The translations under genes were made by a program, and so were the position numbers. A stretch of 64,000 bases of DNA, taken from contig JAMLIN010000013.1 of the NCBI GenBank assembly GCA_023954135.1, forward strand, positions 1 through 64,000, in the 5' to 3' direction. A model generated the notes under the pieces. It was not told where the DNA came from and searched no databases. It saw only the letters and a program-made list of their open reading frames with translations. Of this stretch, positions 49,179-59,254 are shown piece after piece (positions within the stretch are counted from its first letter, which is position 1; each line of letters opens with the position of its first letter). This DNA comes from Burkholderiaceae bacterium. GTDB lineage: Bacteria > Pseudomonadota > Gammaproteobacteria > Burkholderiales > Burkholderiaceae_E.

Positions 49179-50972
49179 ATGCCAGACGAGCGGCGAGCCG
49201 CGAAGCGCTCGGCCGGCAAGACCGGTCGTGGGGCGGTGAAGGCCGGAGCGGCCCGCAAGGCGACGGGTACCCGGTCGCCGGCCCGCAAGAGCGCTCCTGC
49301 GCCCGGAGCGGGTGGCAATGGTTCGGCCGGCGCGACGAGCACCCGGGCGACCGGGCGGTCCGCCGGCCCGGATCTCCTCGAAGCCGCATCGCCCTTCCTG
49401 GCGCCGGTCGCACCGGTGGGGATCGCGCCGCAGCGGCTCGCGGAACTGCAGGGCGAGTTCCTGCAGCGGCTGCAGTCGCTGATGGGCGCCGGCAAGGCCG
49501 AGCCCGCCGGCCGGCGCTTTGCCGATCCGAGCTGGCATGAGGCCGGGCCGTTCAGCTGGATGGCCGCGATGTACGAGCTCAACTCCGAGTTCCTGACCCG
49601 CCTGGCGGACTCGGTCGATGGCGATCCGAAGGCGCGCGAGCGCATCCGGTTCACGACCCAGCAATGGGTCGACGCGATGTCGCCGGCCAACTTCCTCGTC
49701 ACCAACCCCGAGGCGCAGCGCCTGCTCCACGAGACTCGCGGCGAGAGCCTTCGCGCCGGCCTCGAGAACCTCGCCGGCGATCTCGCCCGCGGCCGCATCT
49801 CCCAGACCGACGAGTCCGCCTTCGAGGTCGGGCGCAACGTCGCGACCACGCCGGGGCACGTCGTCTTCGAGAACGAGCTCATCCAGATCATCCAGTACAC
49901 GCCCACCACGTCCGAAGTCGGCGCCCGGCCGATCCTGCTGGTACCTCCGTGCATCAACAAGTTCTACATCATGGACCTGCAGCCGGCCAACTCGCTGGTT
50001 GCGTACACCGTCGCCCAGGGCAATACCGTCTTCATGCTGTCCTGGCGCAACGTCAAGGATGACCTCGCCCACCTGACCTGGGACGACTACCTCGAACGGG
50101 GCATGTTCGAGGCGATCCGCGTCGTGCGCGAGATCTCCGGACAGGACCAGATCAACACGCTCGGCTTCTGCGTCGGCGGCACGATCCTCGCGACCGCCCT
50201 GGCCGCGCTCGCCGCCCGCGGCGAGCATCCGGCCGCATCCCTGACCCTGCTCACGACCCTGCTCGATTTCTCCGAGCCAGGCGTGCTCGGCGTGTTCGTC
50301 GACGAAGCCCATGCGGCCTGGCGCGAGCAGACGATAGGGCGCGGAGGGCTCATGCGGGGCCAGGAGCTCGCCAGCACCTTCTCGGCATTGCGTCCGAACG
50401 ACCTGGTCTGGAACTACGTCGTCAGCAACTATCTCAAGGGCCAGTCGCCGCCGGCCTTCGATCTCCTGTACTGGAACGCCGACTCGACGAATCTTCCGGG
50501 GCCGATGTTCACCTGGTACTTCCGCCACATGTACCTGCAGAACGAGCTGCGCATTCCCGGCCGTCTGCTGAGCGCCGGTGTGCCGATCGACCTCGGTCGC
50601 ATCGAGGTGCCCAGCTTCGTGTACGGTTCGCGCGAGGACCACATCGTGCTCTGGCAGGGGGCCTACGCCTCGACCCAGCTCCTCGGAGGCGACACCCGCT
50701 TCCTGCTGGGGGCGAGCGGCCATATCGCCGGGGTGATCAACCCGCCGGCGGCTGGCAAGCGCAACTACTGGGTCAATCCCGACCTGCCGGCCGATCCGCA
50801 GGCATGGCTCGACGGCGCCGAATCGGTGCCCGGCAGCTGGTGGCCCGAATGGTCGGCCTGGCTCGCCAGTTTCCATGGCGGCAAGGTGGCTGCGCCGAAG
50901 CGGCCGGGGTCGGCGGCCTATCGGCCGATCGAGGAAGCACCAGGGCGGTATGTCAAGGAAAAGGCCGATTGA
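49179..50972 (+). CDS. phaC: Class I poly(3-hydroxyalkanoate) polymerase
   Basis: This 597-residue enzyme polymerises hydroxyacyl-CoA into PHA granules. The lipase-like box is GFCVGG, with the catalytic Cys in place of Ser. The alpha/beta hydrolase core also has PCINKFYIMDLQPANS, SWRNVKDDLAHLTWDDY and a C-terminal GASGHIAGVINPP with the catalytic His. The N-terminal 60 residues are basic and Ala-rich, probably flexible. A strong AAGGAGG lies before the ATG at 49179; the longer frame upstream is not coding. Confidence 0.95.
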   Translation: MPDERRAAKRSAGKTGRGAVKAGAARKATGTRSPARKSAPAPGAGGNGSAGATSTRATGRSAGPDLLEAASPFLAPVAPVGIAPQRLAELQGEFLQRLQSLMGAGKAEPAGRRFADPSWHEAGPFSWMAAMYELNSEFLTRLADSVDGDPKARERIRFTTQQWVDAMSPANFLVTNPEAQRLLHETRGESLRAGLENLAGDLARGRISQTDESAFEVGRNVATTPGHVVFENELIQIIQYTPTTSEVGARPILLVPPCINKFYIMDLQPANSLVAYTVAQGNTVFMLSWRNVKDDLAHLTWDDYLERGMFEAIRVVREISGQDQINTLGFCVGGTILATALAALAARGEHPAASLTLLTTLLDFSEPGVLGVFVDEAHAAWREQTIGRGGLMRGQELASTFSALRPNDLVWNYVVSNYLKGQSPPAFDLLYWNADSTNLPGPMFTWYFRHMYLQNELRIPGRLLSAGVPIDLGRIEVPSFVYGSREDHIVLWQGAYASTQLLGGDTRFLLGASGHIAGVINPPAAGKRNYWVNPDLPADPQAWLDGAESVPGSWWPEWSAWLASFHGGKVAAPKRPGSAAYRPIEEAPGRYVKEKAD

Positions 50973-51021
50973 TGCTGATCGGCAAGCAGCACCCACCACT
51001 CAATCTCATCAGGAGAGCGAC

Positions 51022-51759
51022 ATGAGCAAGAAAGTGGCATATGTAACCGGCGGGATGGGTGGCATCGGCACGGCGGTATGCCAGAGGCTCCACGACACCG
51101 GCTATCTGGTCATCGCCGGTTGCGGCCCGAGCCGCGACTTCAACAAGTGGCTCGCCGAGCAGAAGGCGGAGGGCTACGAGTTCATCGCATCGGTCGGCAA
51201 CGTCGCCGACTGGGATTCCACCAAGGCGGCCTTCGACAAGGTGAAGGCCGAGCACGGCAACCCCGACATCGTCGTCAACAATGCGGGCATCACGCGGGAT
51301 GGCGTGTTCCGCAAGATGTCCCTCGACGACTGGCGCTCGGTGATCGACACCAACCTGAACTCGCTCTTCAACGTGACCAAGCAGGTCATCGACGGGATGC
51401 TCGAGAAGGGCTGGGGCCGGATCATCAACATCTCGTCGGTCAACGGCGAGAAGGGCCAGTTCGGGCAGACCAACTATTCGGCTGCCAAGGCCGGGATGCA
51501 CGGTTTCACGATGGCGCTCGCTCAGGAAGTCGCCGCCAAGGGGATTACCGTCAATACGGTGGCGCCGGGCTACATCGGGACCGACATGGTCCGGGCGGTG
51601 CGGCCCGACGTCCTCGAGAAGATCGTCTCGACGATTCCGGTCAAACGGCTTGGCACGCCCGAGGAGATCGCATCGATCATTGCATGGCTGACTTCCGACG
51701 AGGCGGGCTTTGCCACCGGCGCGGAATTCTCGCTCAATGGTGGGCTGCACATGGGCTGA
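51022..51759 (+). CDS. phaB: Acetoacetyl-CoA reductase
   Basis: This 245-residue short-chain dehydrogenase reduces acetoacetyl-CoA to (R)-3-hydroxybutyryl-CoA, the PhaC substrate. It has the nucleotide fold TGGMGGIGTAVC, NNAGITRDG, the catalytic Ser in ISSVNG and YSAAKAG with Tyr and Lys. GYIGTDMV follows. AGGAG lies before the ATG. It follows phaC by 49 bases; no thiolase gene phaA lies between them. Confidence 0.94.
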   Translation: MSKKVAYVTGGMGGIGTAVCQRLHDTGYLVIAGCGPSRDFNKWLAEQKAEGYEFIASVGNVADWDSTKAAFDKVKAEHGNPDIVVNNAGITRDGVFRKMSLDDWRSVIDTNLNSLFNVTKQVIDGMLEKGWGRIINISSVNGEKGQFGQTNYSAAKAGMHGFTMALAQEVAAKGITVNTVAPGYIGTDMVRAVRPDVLEKIVSTIPVKRLGTPEEIASIIAWLTSDEAGFATGAEFSLNGGLHMG

Positions 51760-51806
51760 TGCGCTGCGCGCATCGGCCGGTGCGGGAACACCGGGAGACA
51801 CCCTAG

Positions 51807-52430
51807 ATGGGCAACACCACTCGCCTGATCAAGAAGTACCCCAATCGGCGTCTGTACGACACGCAGACCAGCACCTACATCACGCTCGTCGATGTGAAGC
51901 AGCTGGTGCTGGACAACGAGGATTTCCGCGTCGTCGACGCCAAATCCAACGAGGAGCTCACCCGCAGCATCCTGCTGCAGATCATCCTCGAGGAAGAGGC
52001 GGGTGGTTCGCCGCTGTTCTCCGCCCCGATGCTGGCGCAGATCATCCGCTTCTACGGGCACGCGATGCAGGGGATGATGGGAGCCTACCTCGAGAAATCG
52101 ATGCAGGCCTTCGTCGAGATCCAGAACAACCTGCAGGACCAGTCCCGGGGGTTCTACGACGGCAAGGGCATGCCGTCGCCGGAAATGTGGACGCAGTTCC
52201 TGTCCCTGCAGACGCCCATGATGCAATCGATGATGAGCAGCTACATCGAGCAGAGCAAGAACCTGTTCGTCCAGATGCAGGACCAGATGCAGGCGCAGAC
52301 CCGCAGCATGTTCCAGAACTTCCCCTTCGGAGCGGGCGGCCCCGCGGGGCAGTCCGGTTCCTCGGGTACGTCGCTGGGCCAGGGCGAGCACAAGGGCTCC
52401 GGGGGCGGGGAGACGCCGGAGCGGTCCTAG
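51807..52430 (+). CDS. phaR: Polyhydroxyalkanoate synthesis repressor PhaR
   Basis: This 207-residue protein binds PHA and represses phasin and its own gene in related bacteria. The N-terminal DNA-binding domain RLIKKYPNRRLYDTQTSTYITLVDVKQL (about 6-33) is typical. A PHB-accumulation domain follows (AQIIRFYGHAMQGMM). The C-terminal tail is Gly/Ser-rich. The last two bases of its stop codon are the first bases of the R2 element. Confidence 0.94.
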   Translation: MGNTTRLIKKYPNRRLYDTQTSTYITLVDVKQLVLDNEDFRVVDAKSNEELTRSILLQIILEEEAGGSPLFSAPMLAQIIRFYGHAMQGMMGAYLEKSMQAFVEIQNNLQDQSRGFYDGKGMPSPEMWTQFLSLQTPMMQSMMSSYIEQSKNLFVQMQDQMQAQTRSMFQNFPFGAGGPAGQSGSSGTSLGQGEHKGSGGGETPERS

Positions 52431-52593
52431 GAGTCTGGGCGGCAGAAGCATCGCCGGCTGCAACGCGCGAGAAAACGGTCCATCGCGGCGCTACCGCCTG
52501 CGCCCAGAGGGCCACCCTGGGCTTGTCGGCACCGCCACGCTGGCCTCGTTTTTCGCCCGTTTCGCTTCGACGACTTCTGCCGCCCAGACTCCT
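52429..52593. repeat. Long palindromic intergenic element, family R2
   Basis: This 165-bp element has perfect 20-bp inverted ends: AGGAGTCTGGGCGGCAGAAG at 52429-52448 and its complement at 52574-52593. The interior is an imperfect continuation of the palindrome, with GAAAACGG opposite GAAACGGGCG-type segments. It overlaps the phaR stop codon. The bases 52594-52723 hold the rimO promoter region and no other gene. Confidence 0.72.
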
Positions 52594-52723
52594 GGGCCCG
52601 AGCCATCCCCGGGACGGGGGCGGACGCCGGCCAGGGCGATCGGACGCGCCCGGGCCGGCGTCCGCTGCCCGGTCCGCGCGGAATTGGTAGCATGCCGGTT
52701 TGGATCGGCCACGAGCAGCACCT

Positions 52724-54109
52724 ATGGACCCTGTTTCCAGGACAGAAGCTCGCGCGGCGCCGGGTCCGGCTCCGCGCGTCGGTTTCGTTTCCCTCGGTTG
52801 CCCGAAGGCGACCGTCGATTCCGAACGCATCCTGACCCAGCTGCGCGCCGAAGGCTACGAGATCGTCGGCGACTACGCCGGCTCGGATCTGGTGATCGTC
52901 AACACCTGCGGTTTCATCGACGAGGCCGTCACCGAGTCGCTCGACGCGATCGGCGAGGCGCTTGCCGAGAACGGGCGGGTGATCGTCACCGGCTGCCTCG
53001 GCGCCCGCCGCGGCCAGAGCGGCGAATCGCTGGTGAGCGAGGTGCATCCGAAGGTGCTCGGCGTGACCGGGCCGCATGCGACCGAGGAGGTCATGCGCCA
53101 TGTGCATCGCGAGCTTGCCCGGCCGCACGATCCCTTCGTCGACCTCGTGCCCGCCGCCGGCGTGCGGCTCACGCCGCGACACTACGCCTATCTGAAGATT
53201 TCGGAGGGCTGCAACCACCGCTGCAGCTTCTGCATCATCCCCTCCCTGCGCGGGGATCTCGTCAGCCGGCCGATCGGCGAGGTCATGCGCGAGGCCGGGG
53301 CACTGGTCGATGGCGGCTGCCGGGAACTGCTGGTGGTCTCGCAGGACACCAGCGCCTACGGGGTCGATGTGCGCTATCGCACCGGCTTCGTGGGAGGCCG
53401 GCCGGTGCGTACCCGGATGACCGAGCTGGCGCGAGAGCTCGGCGATCTGGGTGCCTGGGTGAGGCTGCACTACGTCTATCCCTATCCCCATGTCGACGAG
53501 GTGCTCGAGCTGATGGCCGAGGGCAGGGTGCTGCCCTACCTCGACGTTCCGTTCCAGCATTCCCACCCCAGGATCCTGAAGGCGATGAAGCGGCCAGCCA
53601 GCGGCGAGGCGAACATCGAGCGGATCCGCAAGTGGCGCTCGATCTGCCCCGATCTCACGATCCGCAGCACCTTCATCGCCGGTTTCCCGGGCGAGACCGA
53701 CGAGGAGTTCGAGCACCTGCTCGAGTTCCTTGCAGAGGCCGAGCTCGACCGGGTCGGCTGCTTCGCCTACTCCCCGGTGGAGGGAGCGAGCGCCAATGCC
53801 CTGCAAGGCCATGTGCCGCCGGAGCTTCGGGAAGAGCGTCGTCAGCGCCTGATGGAACTGCAGGCCGGCATCAGCGAGCGGCGACTGCGGCGCTTCGTCG
53901 GCCGGGACATCCAGGTCCTCGTCGATGCGCGGATCCGCGATGCAGAGGGCAACACCGGCTTCATCGCGAGATCCCCGGCCGATGCGCCGGAGATCGACGG
54001 GCGTGTCATCCTCGATGACGAGCCCGGGCTGCGCATCGGCGAGTTCGCGACCGTGCGCATCGTCGATTCCGACGAGCACGACCTCTATGGTGAGGTCGTT
54101 TCCCTTTAG
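52724..54109 (+). CDS. rimO: Ribosomal protein S12 methylthiotransferase RimO
   Basis: This 461-residue radical SAM enzyme methylthiolates Asp of protein uS12. The UPF0004 domain (about 27-150) holds cluster cysteines in [20 protein letters not shown] and VTGCLGA. The radical SAM site is [19 protein letters not shown]-terminal TRAM domain ends the protein. ATG 52724 was used; a TTG 24 bases upstream is less likely. The stop codon overlaps that of serB on the other strand. Confidence 0.94.
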   Translation: MDPVSRTEARAAPGPAPRVGFVSLGCPKATVDSERILTQLRAEGYEIVGDYAGSDLVIVNTCGFIDEAVTESLDAIGEALAENGRVIVTGCLGARRGQSGESLVSEVHPKVLGVTGPHATEEVMRHVHRELARPHDPFVDLVPAAGVRLTPRHYAYLKISEGCNHRCSFCIIPSLRGDLVSRPIGEVMREAGALVDGGCRELLVVSQDTSAYGVDVRYRTGFVGGRPVRTRMTELARELGDLGAWVRLHYVYPYPHVDEVLELMAEGRVLPYLDVPFQHSHPRILKAMKRPASGEANIERIRKWRSICPDLTIRSTFIAGFPGETDEEFEHLLEFLAEAELDRVGCFAYSPVEGASANALQGHVPPELREERRQRLMELQAGISERRLRRFVGRDIQVLVDARIRDAEGNTGFIARSPADAPEIDGRVILDDEPGLRIGEFATVRIVDSDEHDLYGEVVSL

Positions 54110-54945
54110 CCGAGCAGGCCGAGGATCGCGTCCAGCCCGTTGTGATCGATGCCGTAGGTGGTGCTGGCACGGACCACCGGCTTGGCTCGATAGGCGACCG
54201 AAACCCCGGCCACCGCCATCATCTTGAGATCGTTGGCGCCGTCCCCCACCACGATCGCTTCGGCCGGCGAGCAACCGATCGCTGCGCAGGTCTCGAGCAC
54301 GGTCTCGCGCTTGAGATCGGCGTCGACGATCGGGCCGATCACCTGGCCCGTGAGCCTGCCGTCGATGATCTCGAGGGCGTTGGCGCGGGTGTAGTCGATC
54401 GACAGCCGGCTGCTCAGGCGATCCGTGAAATAGGTGAAGCCGCCCGAGACCAGCAGGATCTTCAGCCCGGCGGTCCGCACCGCGGCGAGAAGCCGGTCGG
54501 CGCCGGGTGACAGCCGCAGCCGCTCCCGATAGACGCGCTCGAGGACCTTCTCGTCGAGACCGGCGAGCAATGCCACCCGCTGGCGCAGGCTCTGCGCGAA
54601 ATCCGGGATCTCGCCGCGCATCGAGGCTTCGGTGATCGCCGCGACATCGGCCTTTCGGCCGGCGAAGTCGGCGATCTCGTCGATGCACTCGATCGTGATC
54701 AGGGTCGAGTCCATGTCGAAGGCGATCAGGCGGAAGTCCGCGAGCCGGCGCGACATCGGCACCAGGTTGGCATCGACGCCGCGGCGCCTGGCAAGCTCGC
54801 CGGCCCTGCTCATGTCGACGGCGACCCGCTCCCAGATCGCGCTGGCATCGTCGCCGCGGTCTGGCGGGCGGCCGAGCAGCGCATGGAACTCCGCCACCGT
54901 AGCCGGGTCGAGGCTCGGGTGCTGGATCACGAAACGGTGTGTCAT
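54106..54945 (-). CDS. serB: Phosphoserine phosphatase
   Basis: This 279-residue HAD phosphatase performs the last step of serine synthesis. The nucleophile motif is [17 protein letters not shown], with motif [12 protein letters not shown] and motif [13 protein letters not shown]. About 70 N-terminal residues form a short pre-domain. Its ATG overlaps the mfd stop codon (ATGA), and its stop codon overlaps the rimO stop codon by three bases, leaving no space for a separate terminator. Confidence 0.94.
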   Translation of the reverse strand: MTHRFVIQHPSLDPATVAEFHALLGRPPDRGDDASAIWERVAVDMSRAGELARRRGVDANLVPMSRRLADFRLIAFDMDSTLITIECIDEIADFAGRKADVAAITEASMRGEIPDFAQSLRQRVALLAGLDEKVLERVYRERLRLSPGADRLLAAVRTAGLKILLVSGGFTYFTDRLSSRLSIDYTRANALEIIDGRLTGQVIGPIVDADLKRETVLETCAAIGCSPAEAIVVGDGANDLKMMAVAGVSVAYRAKPVVRASTTYGIDHNGLDAILGLLG

Positions 54946-57900
54946 CGCCTGGCTTCGTCCTTGTTGCGGTTCCTGCTCTTCTTTCCGGGCTTGCTCGCGG
55001 GTGCGTCGGCGGGCCTGGCAAGCCATCCGAGGATCTCGCGGATCCGCTGGGCCCGTTCCTTCGCGTCGCCCGTGCTCGTCTCGATCCGGAGCCGGTCGGG
55101 GCCAGCAAGGCGAGTATCCTTCCGGCTCTGGATGAACTGGATGATCCGCAGCGGATCGATCGGGGGTTCGGCGACGAACTGGATGAGGATCACCGTCTCG
55201 GAAGCGTCGATGCGCGCGACGCCCAGCGGCCTGGACAGGATCCGCAGGCGGTGGGTGTCCACCAGGGCCCGCGCCTGGTCGGGCAGCTTGCCGAAGCGGT
55301 CGATCAGCTCTTCCTGCAATCCGTCGAGAGCGTCGGTCGACCCGCAGTTCGCGAGGCGCTTGTAGAGAGTCAGGCGCTCGTGGACGTCCGGGCAGTAGTC
55401 GGTCGGCAGCAGGGCGGGCAGGTGCAGGTTGATCTCGGTGGTCGAGGCGAAGGGCGCCTCCATGTCGGGCTCGCGGCCTTCCTTGAGGGCACGAACCGCC
55501 TCGTCGAGCATCTCGGTGTACATCGCGAAGCCGACCTGTTGCATGTCGCCGGCCTGGGATTCGCCCAGCACCTCGCCGGCGCCCCGGATCTCGAGATCGT
55601 GCATCGAGAGATAGAAACCCGAGCCGAGATCCTCCATCAGCTGGATCGCTTCCAGCCGCTTGCCGGCATCGCGGGTGATCGCGCTTTCGTCGGGGATCAG
55701 CAGATAGGCATAGGCCTGGTGATGCGAACGACCGACCCGGCCGCGAAGCTGGTGCAGCTGGGCGAGCCCGAACTTGTCGGCGCGGTGGATCACGATCGTG
55801 TTGGCCGTCGGTATGTCGATGCCCGTCTCGATGATCGTGGTGCACAGGAGCACGTTGAAGCGCTGCTGATGGAAGTCGCGCATGACGCGCTCGAGGTCCC
55901 GCTCGGCCATCTGGCCATGGGCGACGGCGATCCGCGCCTCGGGCACCAGCCTCGCGAGGCGCTCGCGACGATTCTCGATCGTGCTGACCTCGTTGTGCAG
56001 GAAGTAGACCTGGCCGCCGCGCTTGAGCTCGCGCAGCAACGCCTCGCGGATCGCGCCATCGGACTCGCGGCGCACGAAGGTCTTGATCGCGAGGCGCTTC
56101 TGCGGCGCGGTGGCGATCACGGAGAAGTCGCGGATGCCCTCGAGGCTCATCGCCAGGGTGCGCGGAATCGGCGTGGCGGTGAGCGTCAGGACGTCGACCT
56201 CGGCGCGCAGCGCCTTGAGCGCCTCCTTCTGGCGAACGCCGAAGCGATGCTCCTCGTCGATGATCACGAGGCCGAGGCGGGGAAACTTCAGGTGGGAGGA
56301 CAACAGCTTGTGGGTGCCGATCACGATGTCGATCCGGCCGCCGTTGATCTCGTCGATGGCCGCGGAGACCTCCTTCGGCGAGCGAAAGCGCGACAGCAGC
56401 GCCAGCCGCACCGGCCAGTTGGCGAAGCGGTCCGAGAAGGTCTGGAAGTGCTGTTCCGCGAGCAGGGTGGTCGGCGCCAGCAGGGCGACCTGCTGACCGT
56501 CGGCGATCGCCACGAAGGCGGCGCGCAGGGCCACCTCGGTCTTGCCGAAGCCGACGTCGCCGCAGACGAGCCGGTCCATGGGCCGGCCCGATACCATGTC
56601 CTGCACGACCGCGTGGATCGCCGCCAGCTGGTCGGGCGTTTCCTCGAAGCCGAAGCCCTCGGCGAAGGTCTCGTAGTCGAGCGAATCGAAGGCGAAGCGG
56701 TGGCCGGTGCGCGTCGCCCGGCGGGCGTAGATGTTCAGCAGCTCGGCCGCGGTGTCGTGGGCCTGGGCCGCGGCGCGCCGGCGTGCCTTCTCCCACTGGC
56801 CGCTGCCGAGCTGGTGCAGGGGAGCTTCCTCCGGGCTTGCGCCGCTGTAGCGCATGATCAGGTGAAGCTGCGATACCGGCACGTAGAGCGTCGCGTCCCC
56901 GGCATAGCGCAGGTGCAGGAACTCGGTGGCGCCGTCGCCGAGATCCATGCTGACCAGGCCCTCGTACCGGCCGATGCCGTGCTGGACATGGACCACCGGG
57001 TCGCCTGCCTTGAGCTCGGAGAGATCGCGGATGATCGCGTCGACATCCGTGACCGCCTCCCGGCGCCCGCCGCGCCGACGGCGCACCGCTCCGACGAAGA
57101 GCTCGGCCTCGGTCAGGACGACGATCCCGGCCTCGTCCCGGGAGAACCCGTCGGCCAGCGGGGCGACCGCGAACCCGACGGGCTCCTGCCCGCCGATGAA
57201 CGCGGCCCAGTCGTCGATCGCGGCCGACGCGATGCCGTGCTCGCCGAGCATGGTCTGCAGGGTCTCGCGTCGGCCGGCGGATTCGGCCACGAGGAGATAG
57301 CGCCGGTCGCCGTCGGCGAGCGCCCGGCGCAGCGGCGCGGTGGGCTCGCTGGCGCGGCGGTCGATAGCGACGTCCGGCGGGGGCGCCGTGTAGGACGGCC
57401 CGCCGCCGGCAGCCTGCCGGTTCATCGCGAAGCGGCCCTGCGCATTGGCCGCGGCGAAGAACTCGTCGATGCCCAGGAAAAGCTCCGCCGGATCGAGGAC
57501 CGGCCGTTCGGGGTCGTGCCGCAGGAAGGCGTGTCGTTGCCGGGTGTCCTCGGCGAAACCGCGCAGCGCGCTTTCCACGTCACCGTGCAGCAGCAGGGTC
57601 GCGTCGGCGGGCAGGTGCTCGAACAGGCTTGCGGTGCGCTCGTGGAACAGCGGCAGGTAGTACTCGATGCCCGCGGGAGCGATGCCGCTGCCGACGTCCC
57701 GATAGATCGGGCAGCGGCTCGGGTCGCCCTCGAAGCGTTCGCGCCAGCGACCGCGAAACAGGCCGCGCGCCGCCTCGTCGAGCGGGAACTCGCGGCCCGG
57801 CAGCAGCCGTACCCGGTCTATCGGGTAGAGGCTGCGTTGCGTATCGGGATCGAAGGTGCGGATCGTCTCGATGTCCGGGCCGAACAGGTCGAGGCGATAC

Positions 57901-58493
57901 GGAAGCCGCGACCCCATCGGGAACAGGTCGATCAGCCCGCCGCGAATGCTGAACTCGCCCGGCCGGACGACCTGCGACACGTTCTCGTAGCCGGCGATGA
58001 CGAGTTGCTCGCGCAGGCCGGCCTCGTCGAGTTGCTGGCCCTTCTCGAAGAAGAAGGTTCGCGACGCCAGGAACTCGCGCGGCACCAGGCGGTGGACGGC
58101 CGTGCTCGCGGGGATCAGCAGCACGTCGACCGCGCCGCGCTGCAACTCGTAGAGGGTGGCGAGCCGTTCGCTGATCAGGTCCTGGTGGGGCGAGAAGGCG
58201 TCGTACGGGAGGGTTTCCCAGTCGGGGAGCACCGCGCACTTGATGGTGGGATCGAAGAAGCCGATCTCGTCCTGGAGCCGGCTGGCATCGACCGCCAGGG
58301 CGGTCACCACCGCGAGCGTTCCCTTGCGCCCCGGGTGGCGCGCGAGCTGCGCGATCAGCCAGGCGTCGCCGGAGCCCGCGCAGGGGGGAAGCGACGCCTT
58401 GCGGCCCGCGGCGGGCCATTCGAGTCGTTCGATCGCGGGATCGGGGGAGCGAAGGGCGGTCGGGGCGCCGGATGCGAGCTCGGCAGAAATCAA
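54942..58493 (-). CDS. mfd: Transcription-repair coupling factor Mfd
   Basis: This 1183-residue translocase frees RNA polymerase stalled at DNA damage and recruits UvrA. In order it has the UvrB-like N-domain (about 30-350), the RNA polymerase interaction domain (near VVHVQHGIGRYEGLV), the RecG-like helicase core with GDVGFGKTEVALRAAF (Walker A) and IIDEEHRFG (DEEH), and the C-terminal TRCF domain. Length matches E. coli (1148) plus a basic tail of about 20 residues. Confidence 0.95.
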   Translation of the reverse strand: MISAELASGAPTALRSPDPAIERLEWPAAGRKASLPPCAGSGDAWLIAQLARHPGRKGTLAVVTALAVDASRLQDEIGFFDPTIKCAVLPDWETLPYDAFSPHQDLISERLATLYELQRGAVDVLLIPASTAVHRLVPREFLASRTFFFEKGQQLDEAGLREQLVIAGYENVSQVVRPGEFSIRGGLIDLFPMGSRLPYRLDLFGPDIETIRTFDPDTQRSLYPIDRVRLLPGREFPLDEAARGLFRGRWRERFEGDPSRCPIYRDVGSGIAPAGIEYYLPLFHERTASLFEHLPADATLLLHGDVESALRGFAEDTRQRHAFLRHDPERPVLDPAELFLGIDEFFAAANAQGRFAMNRQAAGGGPSYTAPPPDVAIDRRASEPTAPLRRALADGDRRYLLVAESAGRRETLQTMLGEHGIASAAIDDWAAFIGGQEPVGFAVAPLADGFSRDEAGIVVLTEAELFVGAVRRRRGGRREAVTDVDAIIRDLSELKAGDPVVHVQHGIGRYEGLVSMDLGDGATEFLHLRYAGDATLYVPVSQLHLIMRYSGASPEEAPLHQLGSGQWEKARRRAAAQAHDTAAELLNIYARRATRTGHRFAFDSLDYETFAEGFGFEETPDQLAAIHAVVQDMVSGRPMDRLVCGDVGFGKTEVALRAAFVAIADGQQVALLAPTTLLAEQHFQTFSDRFANWPVRLALLSRFRSPKEVSAAIDEINGGRIDIVIGTHKLLSSHLKFPRLGLVIIDEEHRFGVRQKEALKALRAEVDVLTLTATPIPRTLAMSLEGIRDFSVIATAPQKRLAIKTFVRRESDGAIREALLRELKRGGQVYFLHNEVSTIENRRERLARLVPEARIAVAHGQMAERDLERVMRDFHQQRFNVLLCTTIIETGIDIPTANTIVIHRADKFGLAQLHQLRGRVGRSHHQAYAYLLIPDESAITRDAGKRLEAIQLMEDLGSGFYLSMHDLEIRGAGEVLGESQAGDMQQVGFAMYTEMLDEAVRALKEGREPDMEAPFASTTEINLHLPALLPTDYCPDVHERLTLYKRLANCGSTDALDGLQEELIDRFGKLPDQARALVDTHRLRILSRPLGVARIDASETVILIQFVAEPPIDPLRIIQFIQSRKDTRLAGPDRLRIETSTGDAKERAQRIREILGWLARPADAPASKPGKKSRNRNKDEARR

Positions 58494-58543
58494 GGATGGG
58501 GTCTGGTGCGGTGAAAGTAGAATTCTAGCCGAGGAGGTTTCCG

Positions 58544-59254
58544 GTGCCCGAACGAATCCACGCGATCATGCCGGCGGCGGGCCAGGGACAGCGGCTCGGC
58601 GCGGATCTGCCCAAGCAGTACCTGCCGCTGGTCGATGCGCCCATGATCGTCCATTCCGTACGCGCCTTGCTGGCGGCGCAATGGGTCGATGAGCTCGTGG
58701 TGGTGGTGGCTCCCGGGGATGCGGGGCGCGCCGGGACCCTGTTGGCGGGCTGGCCGCGTGTCAGGGTGCGGGCCATCGGCGGAGCCAGCCGGCGCGACAG
58801 CGTGCTGGCCGGAATCGAATCGCTCGATGCGCCGGACGACGACTGGGTCCTCGTGCACGATGCGGCCCGGCCCGGCCTGCCGCTCGCCGCGCTCGACGCA
58901 TTGCGCGATGTCGCCATCGACGATCCAGTCGGTGGCCTGCTGGCATTGCCGGTCGCGGATACGATCAAGCGCGAGGACGGGGCAAGCCCGGCCCGCTCCG
59001 CGGGTACCGTCGACAGGGCGCGCCTCTGGCTCGCGCAGACGCCGCAGATGTTCCGGCTCGGCATGCTGCGCGACGCCTTGCATGCCTGCCCGGATGCCAC
59101 GGACGAGGCGGCCGCCATGGAAGCGGCGGGTCATCGGCCGCGGCTCGTGGCCGGGCATCGCGACAACTTCAAGGTGACCAGCGCCGGTGATCTGGCGGCG
59201 ATGGCCGCGGTACTGAGAGCGCGCGGCGGCAATCGCCGCGCCGGGGAGCAATGA
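58544..59254 (+). CDS. ispD: 2-C-methyl-D-erythritol 4-phosphate cytidylyltransferase
   Basis: This 236-residue enzyme makes CDP-ME in the non-mevalonate isoprenoid pathway. Signatures: [61 protein letters not shown] and NFKVTS. The start is GTG at 58544, preceded six bases by GAGGAGG. It diverges from mfd with 50 bases between. ispF overlaps its stop. Confidence 0.94.
   Translation: MPERIHAIMPAAGQGQRLGADLPKQYLPLVDAPMIVHSVRALLAAQWVDELVVVVAPGDAGRAGTLLAGWPRVRVRAIGGASRRDSVLAGIESLDAPDDDWVLVHDAARPGLPLAALDALRDVAIDDPVGGLLALPVADTIKREDGASPARSAGTVDRARLWLAQTPQMFRLGMLRDALHACPDATDEAAAMEAAGHRPRLVAGHRDNFKVTSAGDLAAMAAVLRARGGNRRAGEQ

Noticed and set aside
54939..58514. A 1191-codon plus-strand frame opposite mfd, and similar long frames opposite thrS, acnA, odhA, sdhA and DUF1631
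   Set aside because: They mirror well-recognised genes, have low-complexity Arg/Ala/Gly-rich or His/Asp-rich translations typical of antisense frames at high GC, and no family motifs or ribosome sites.
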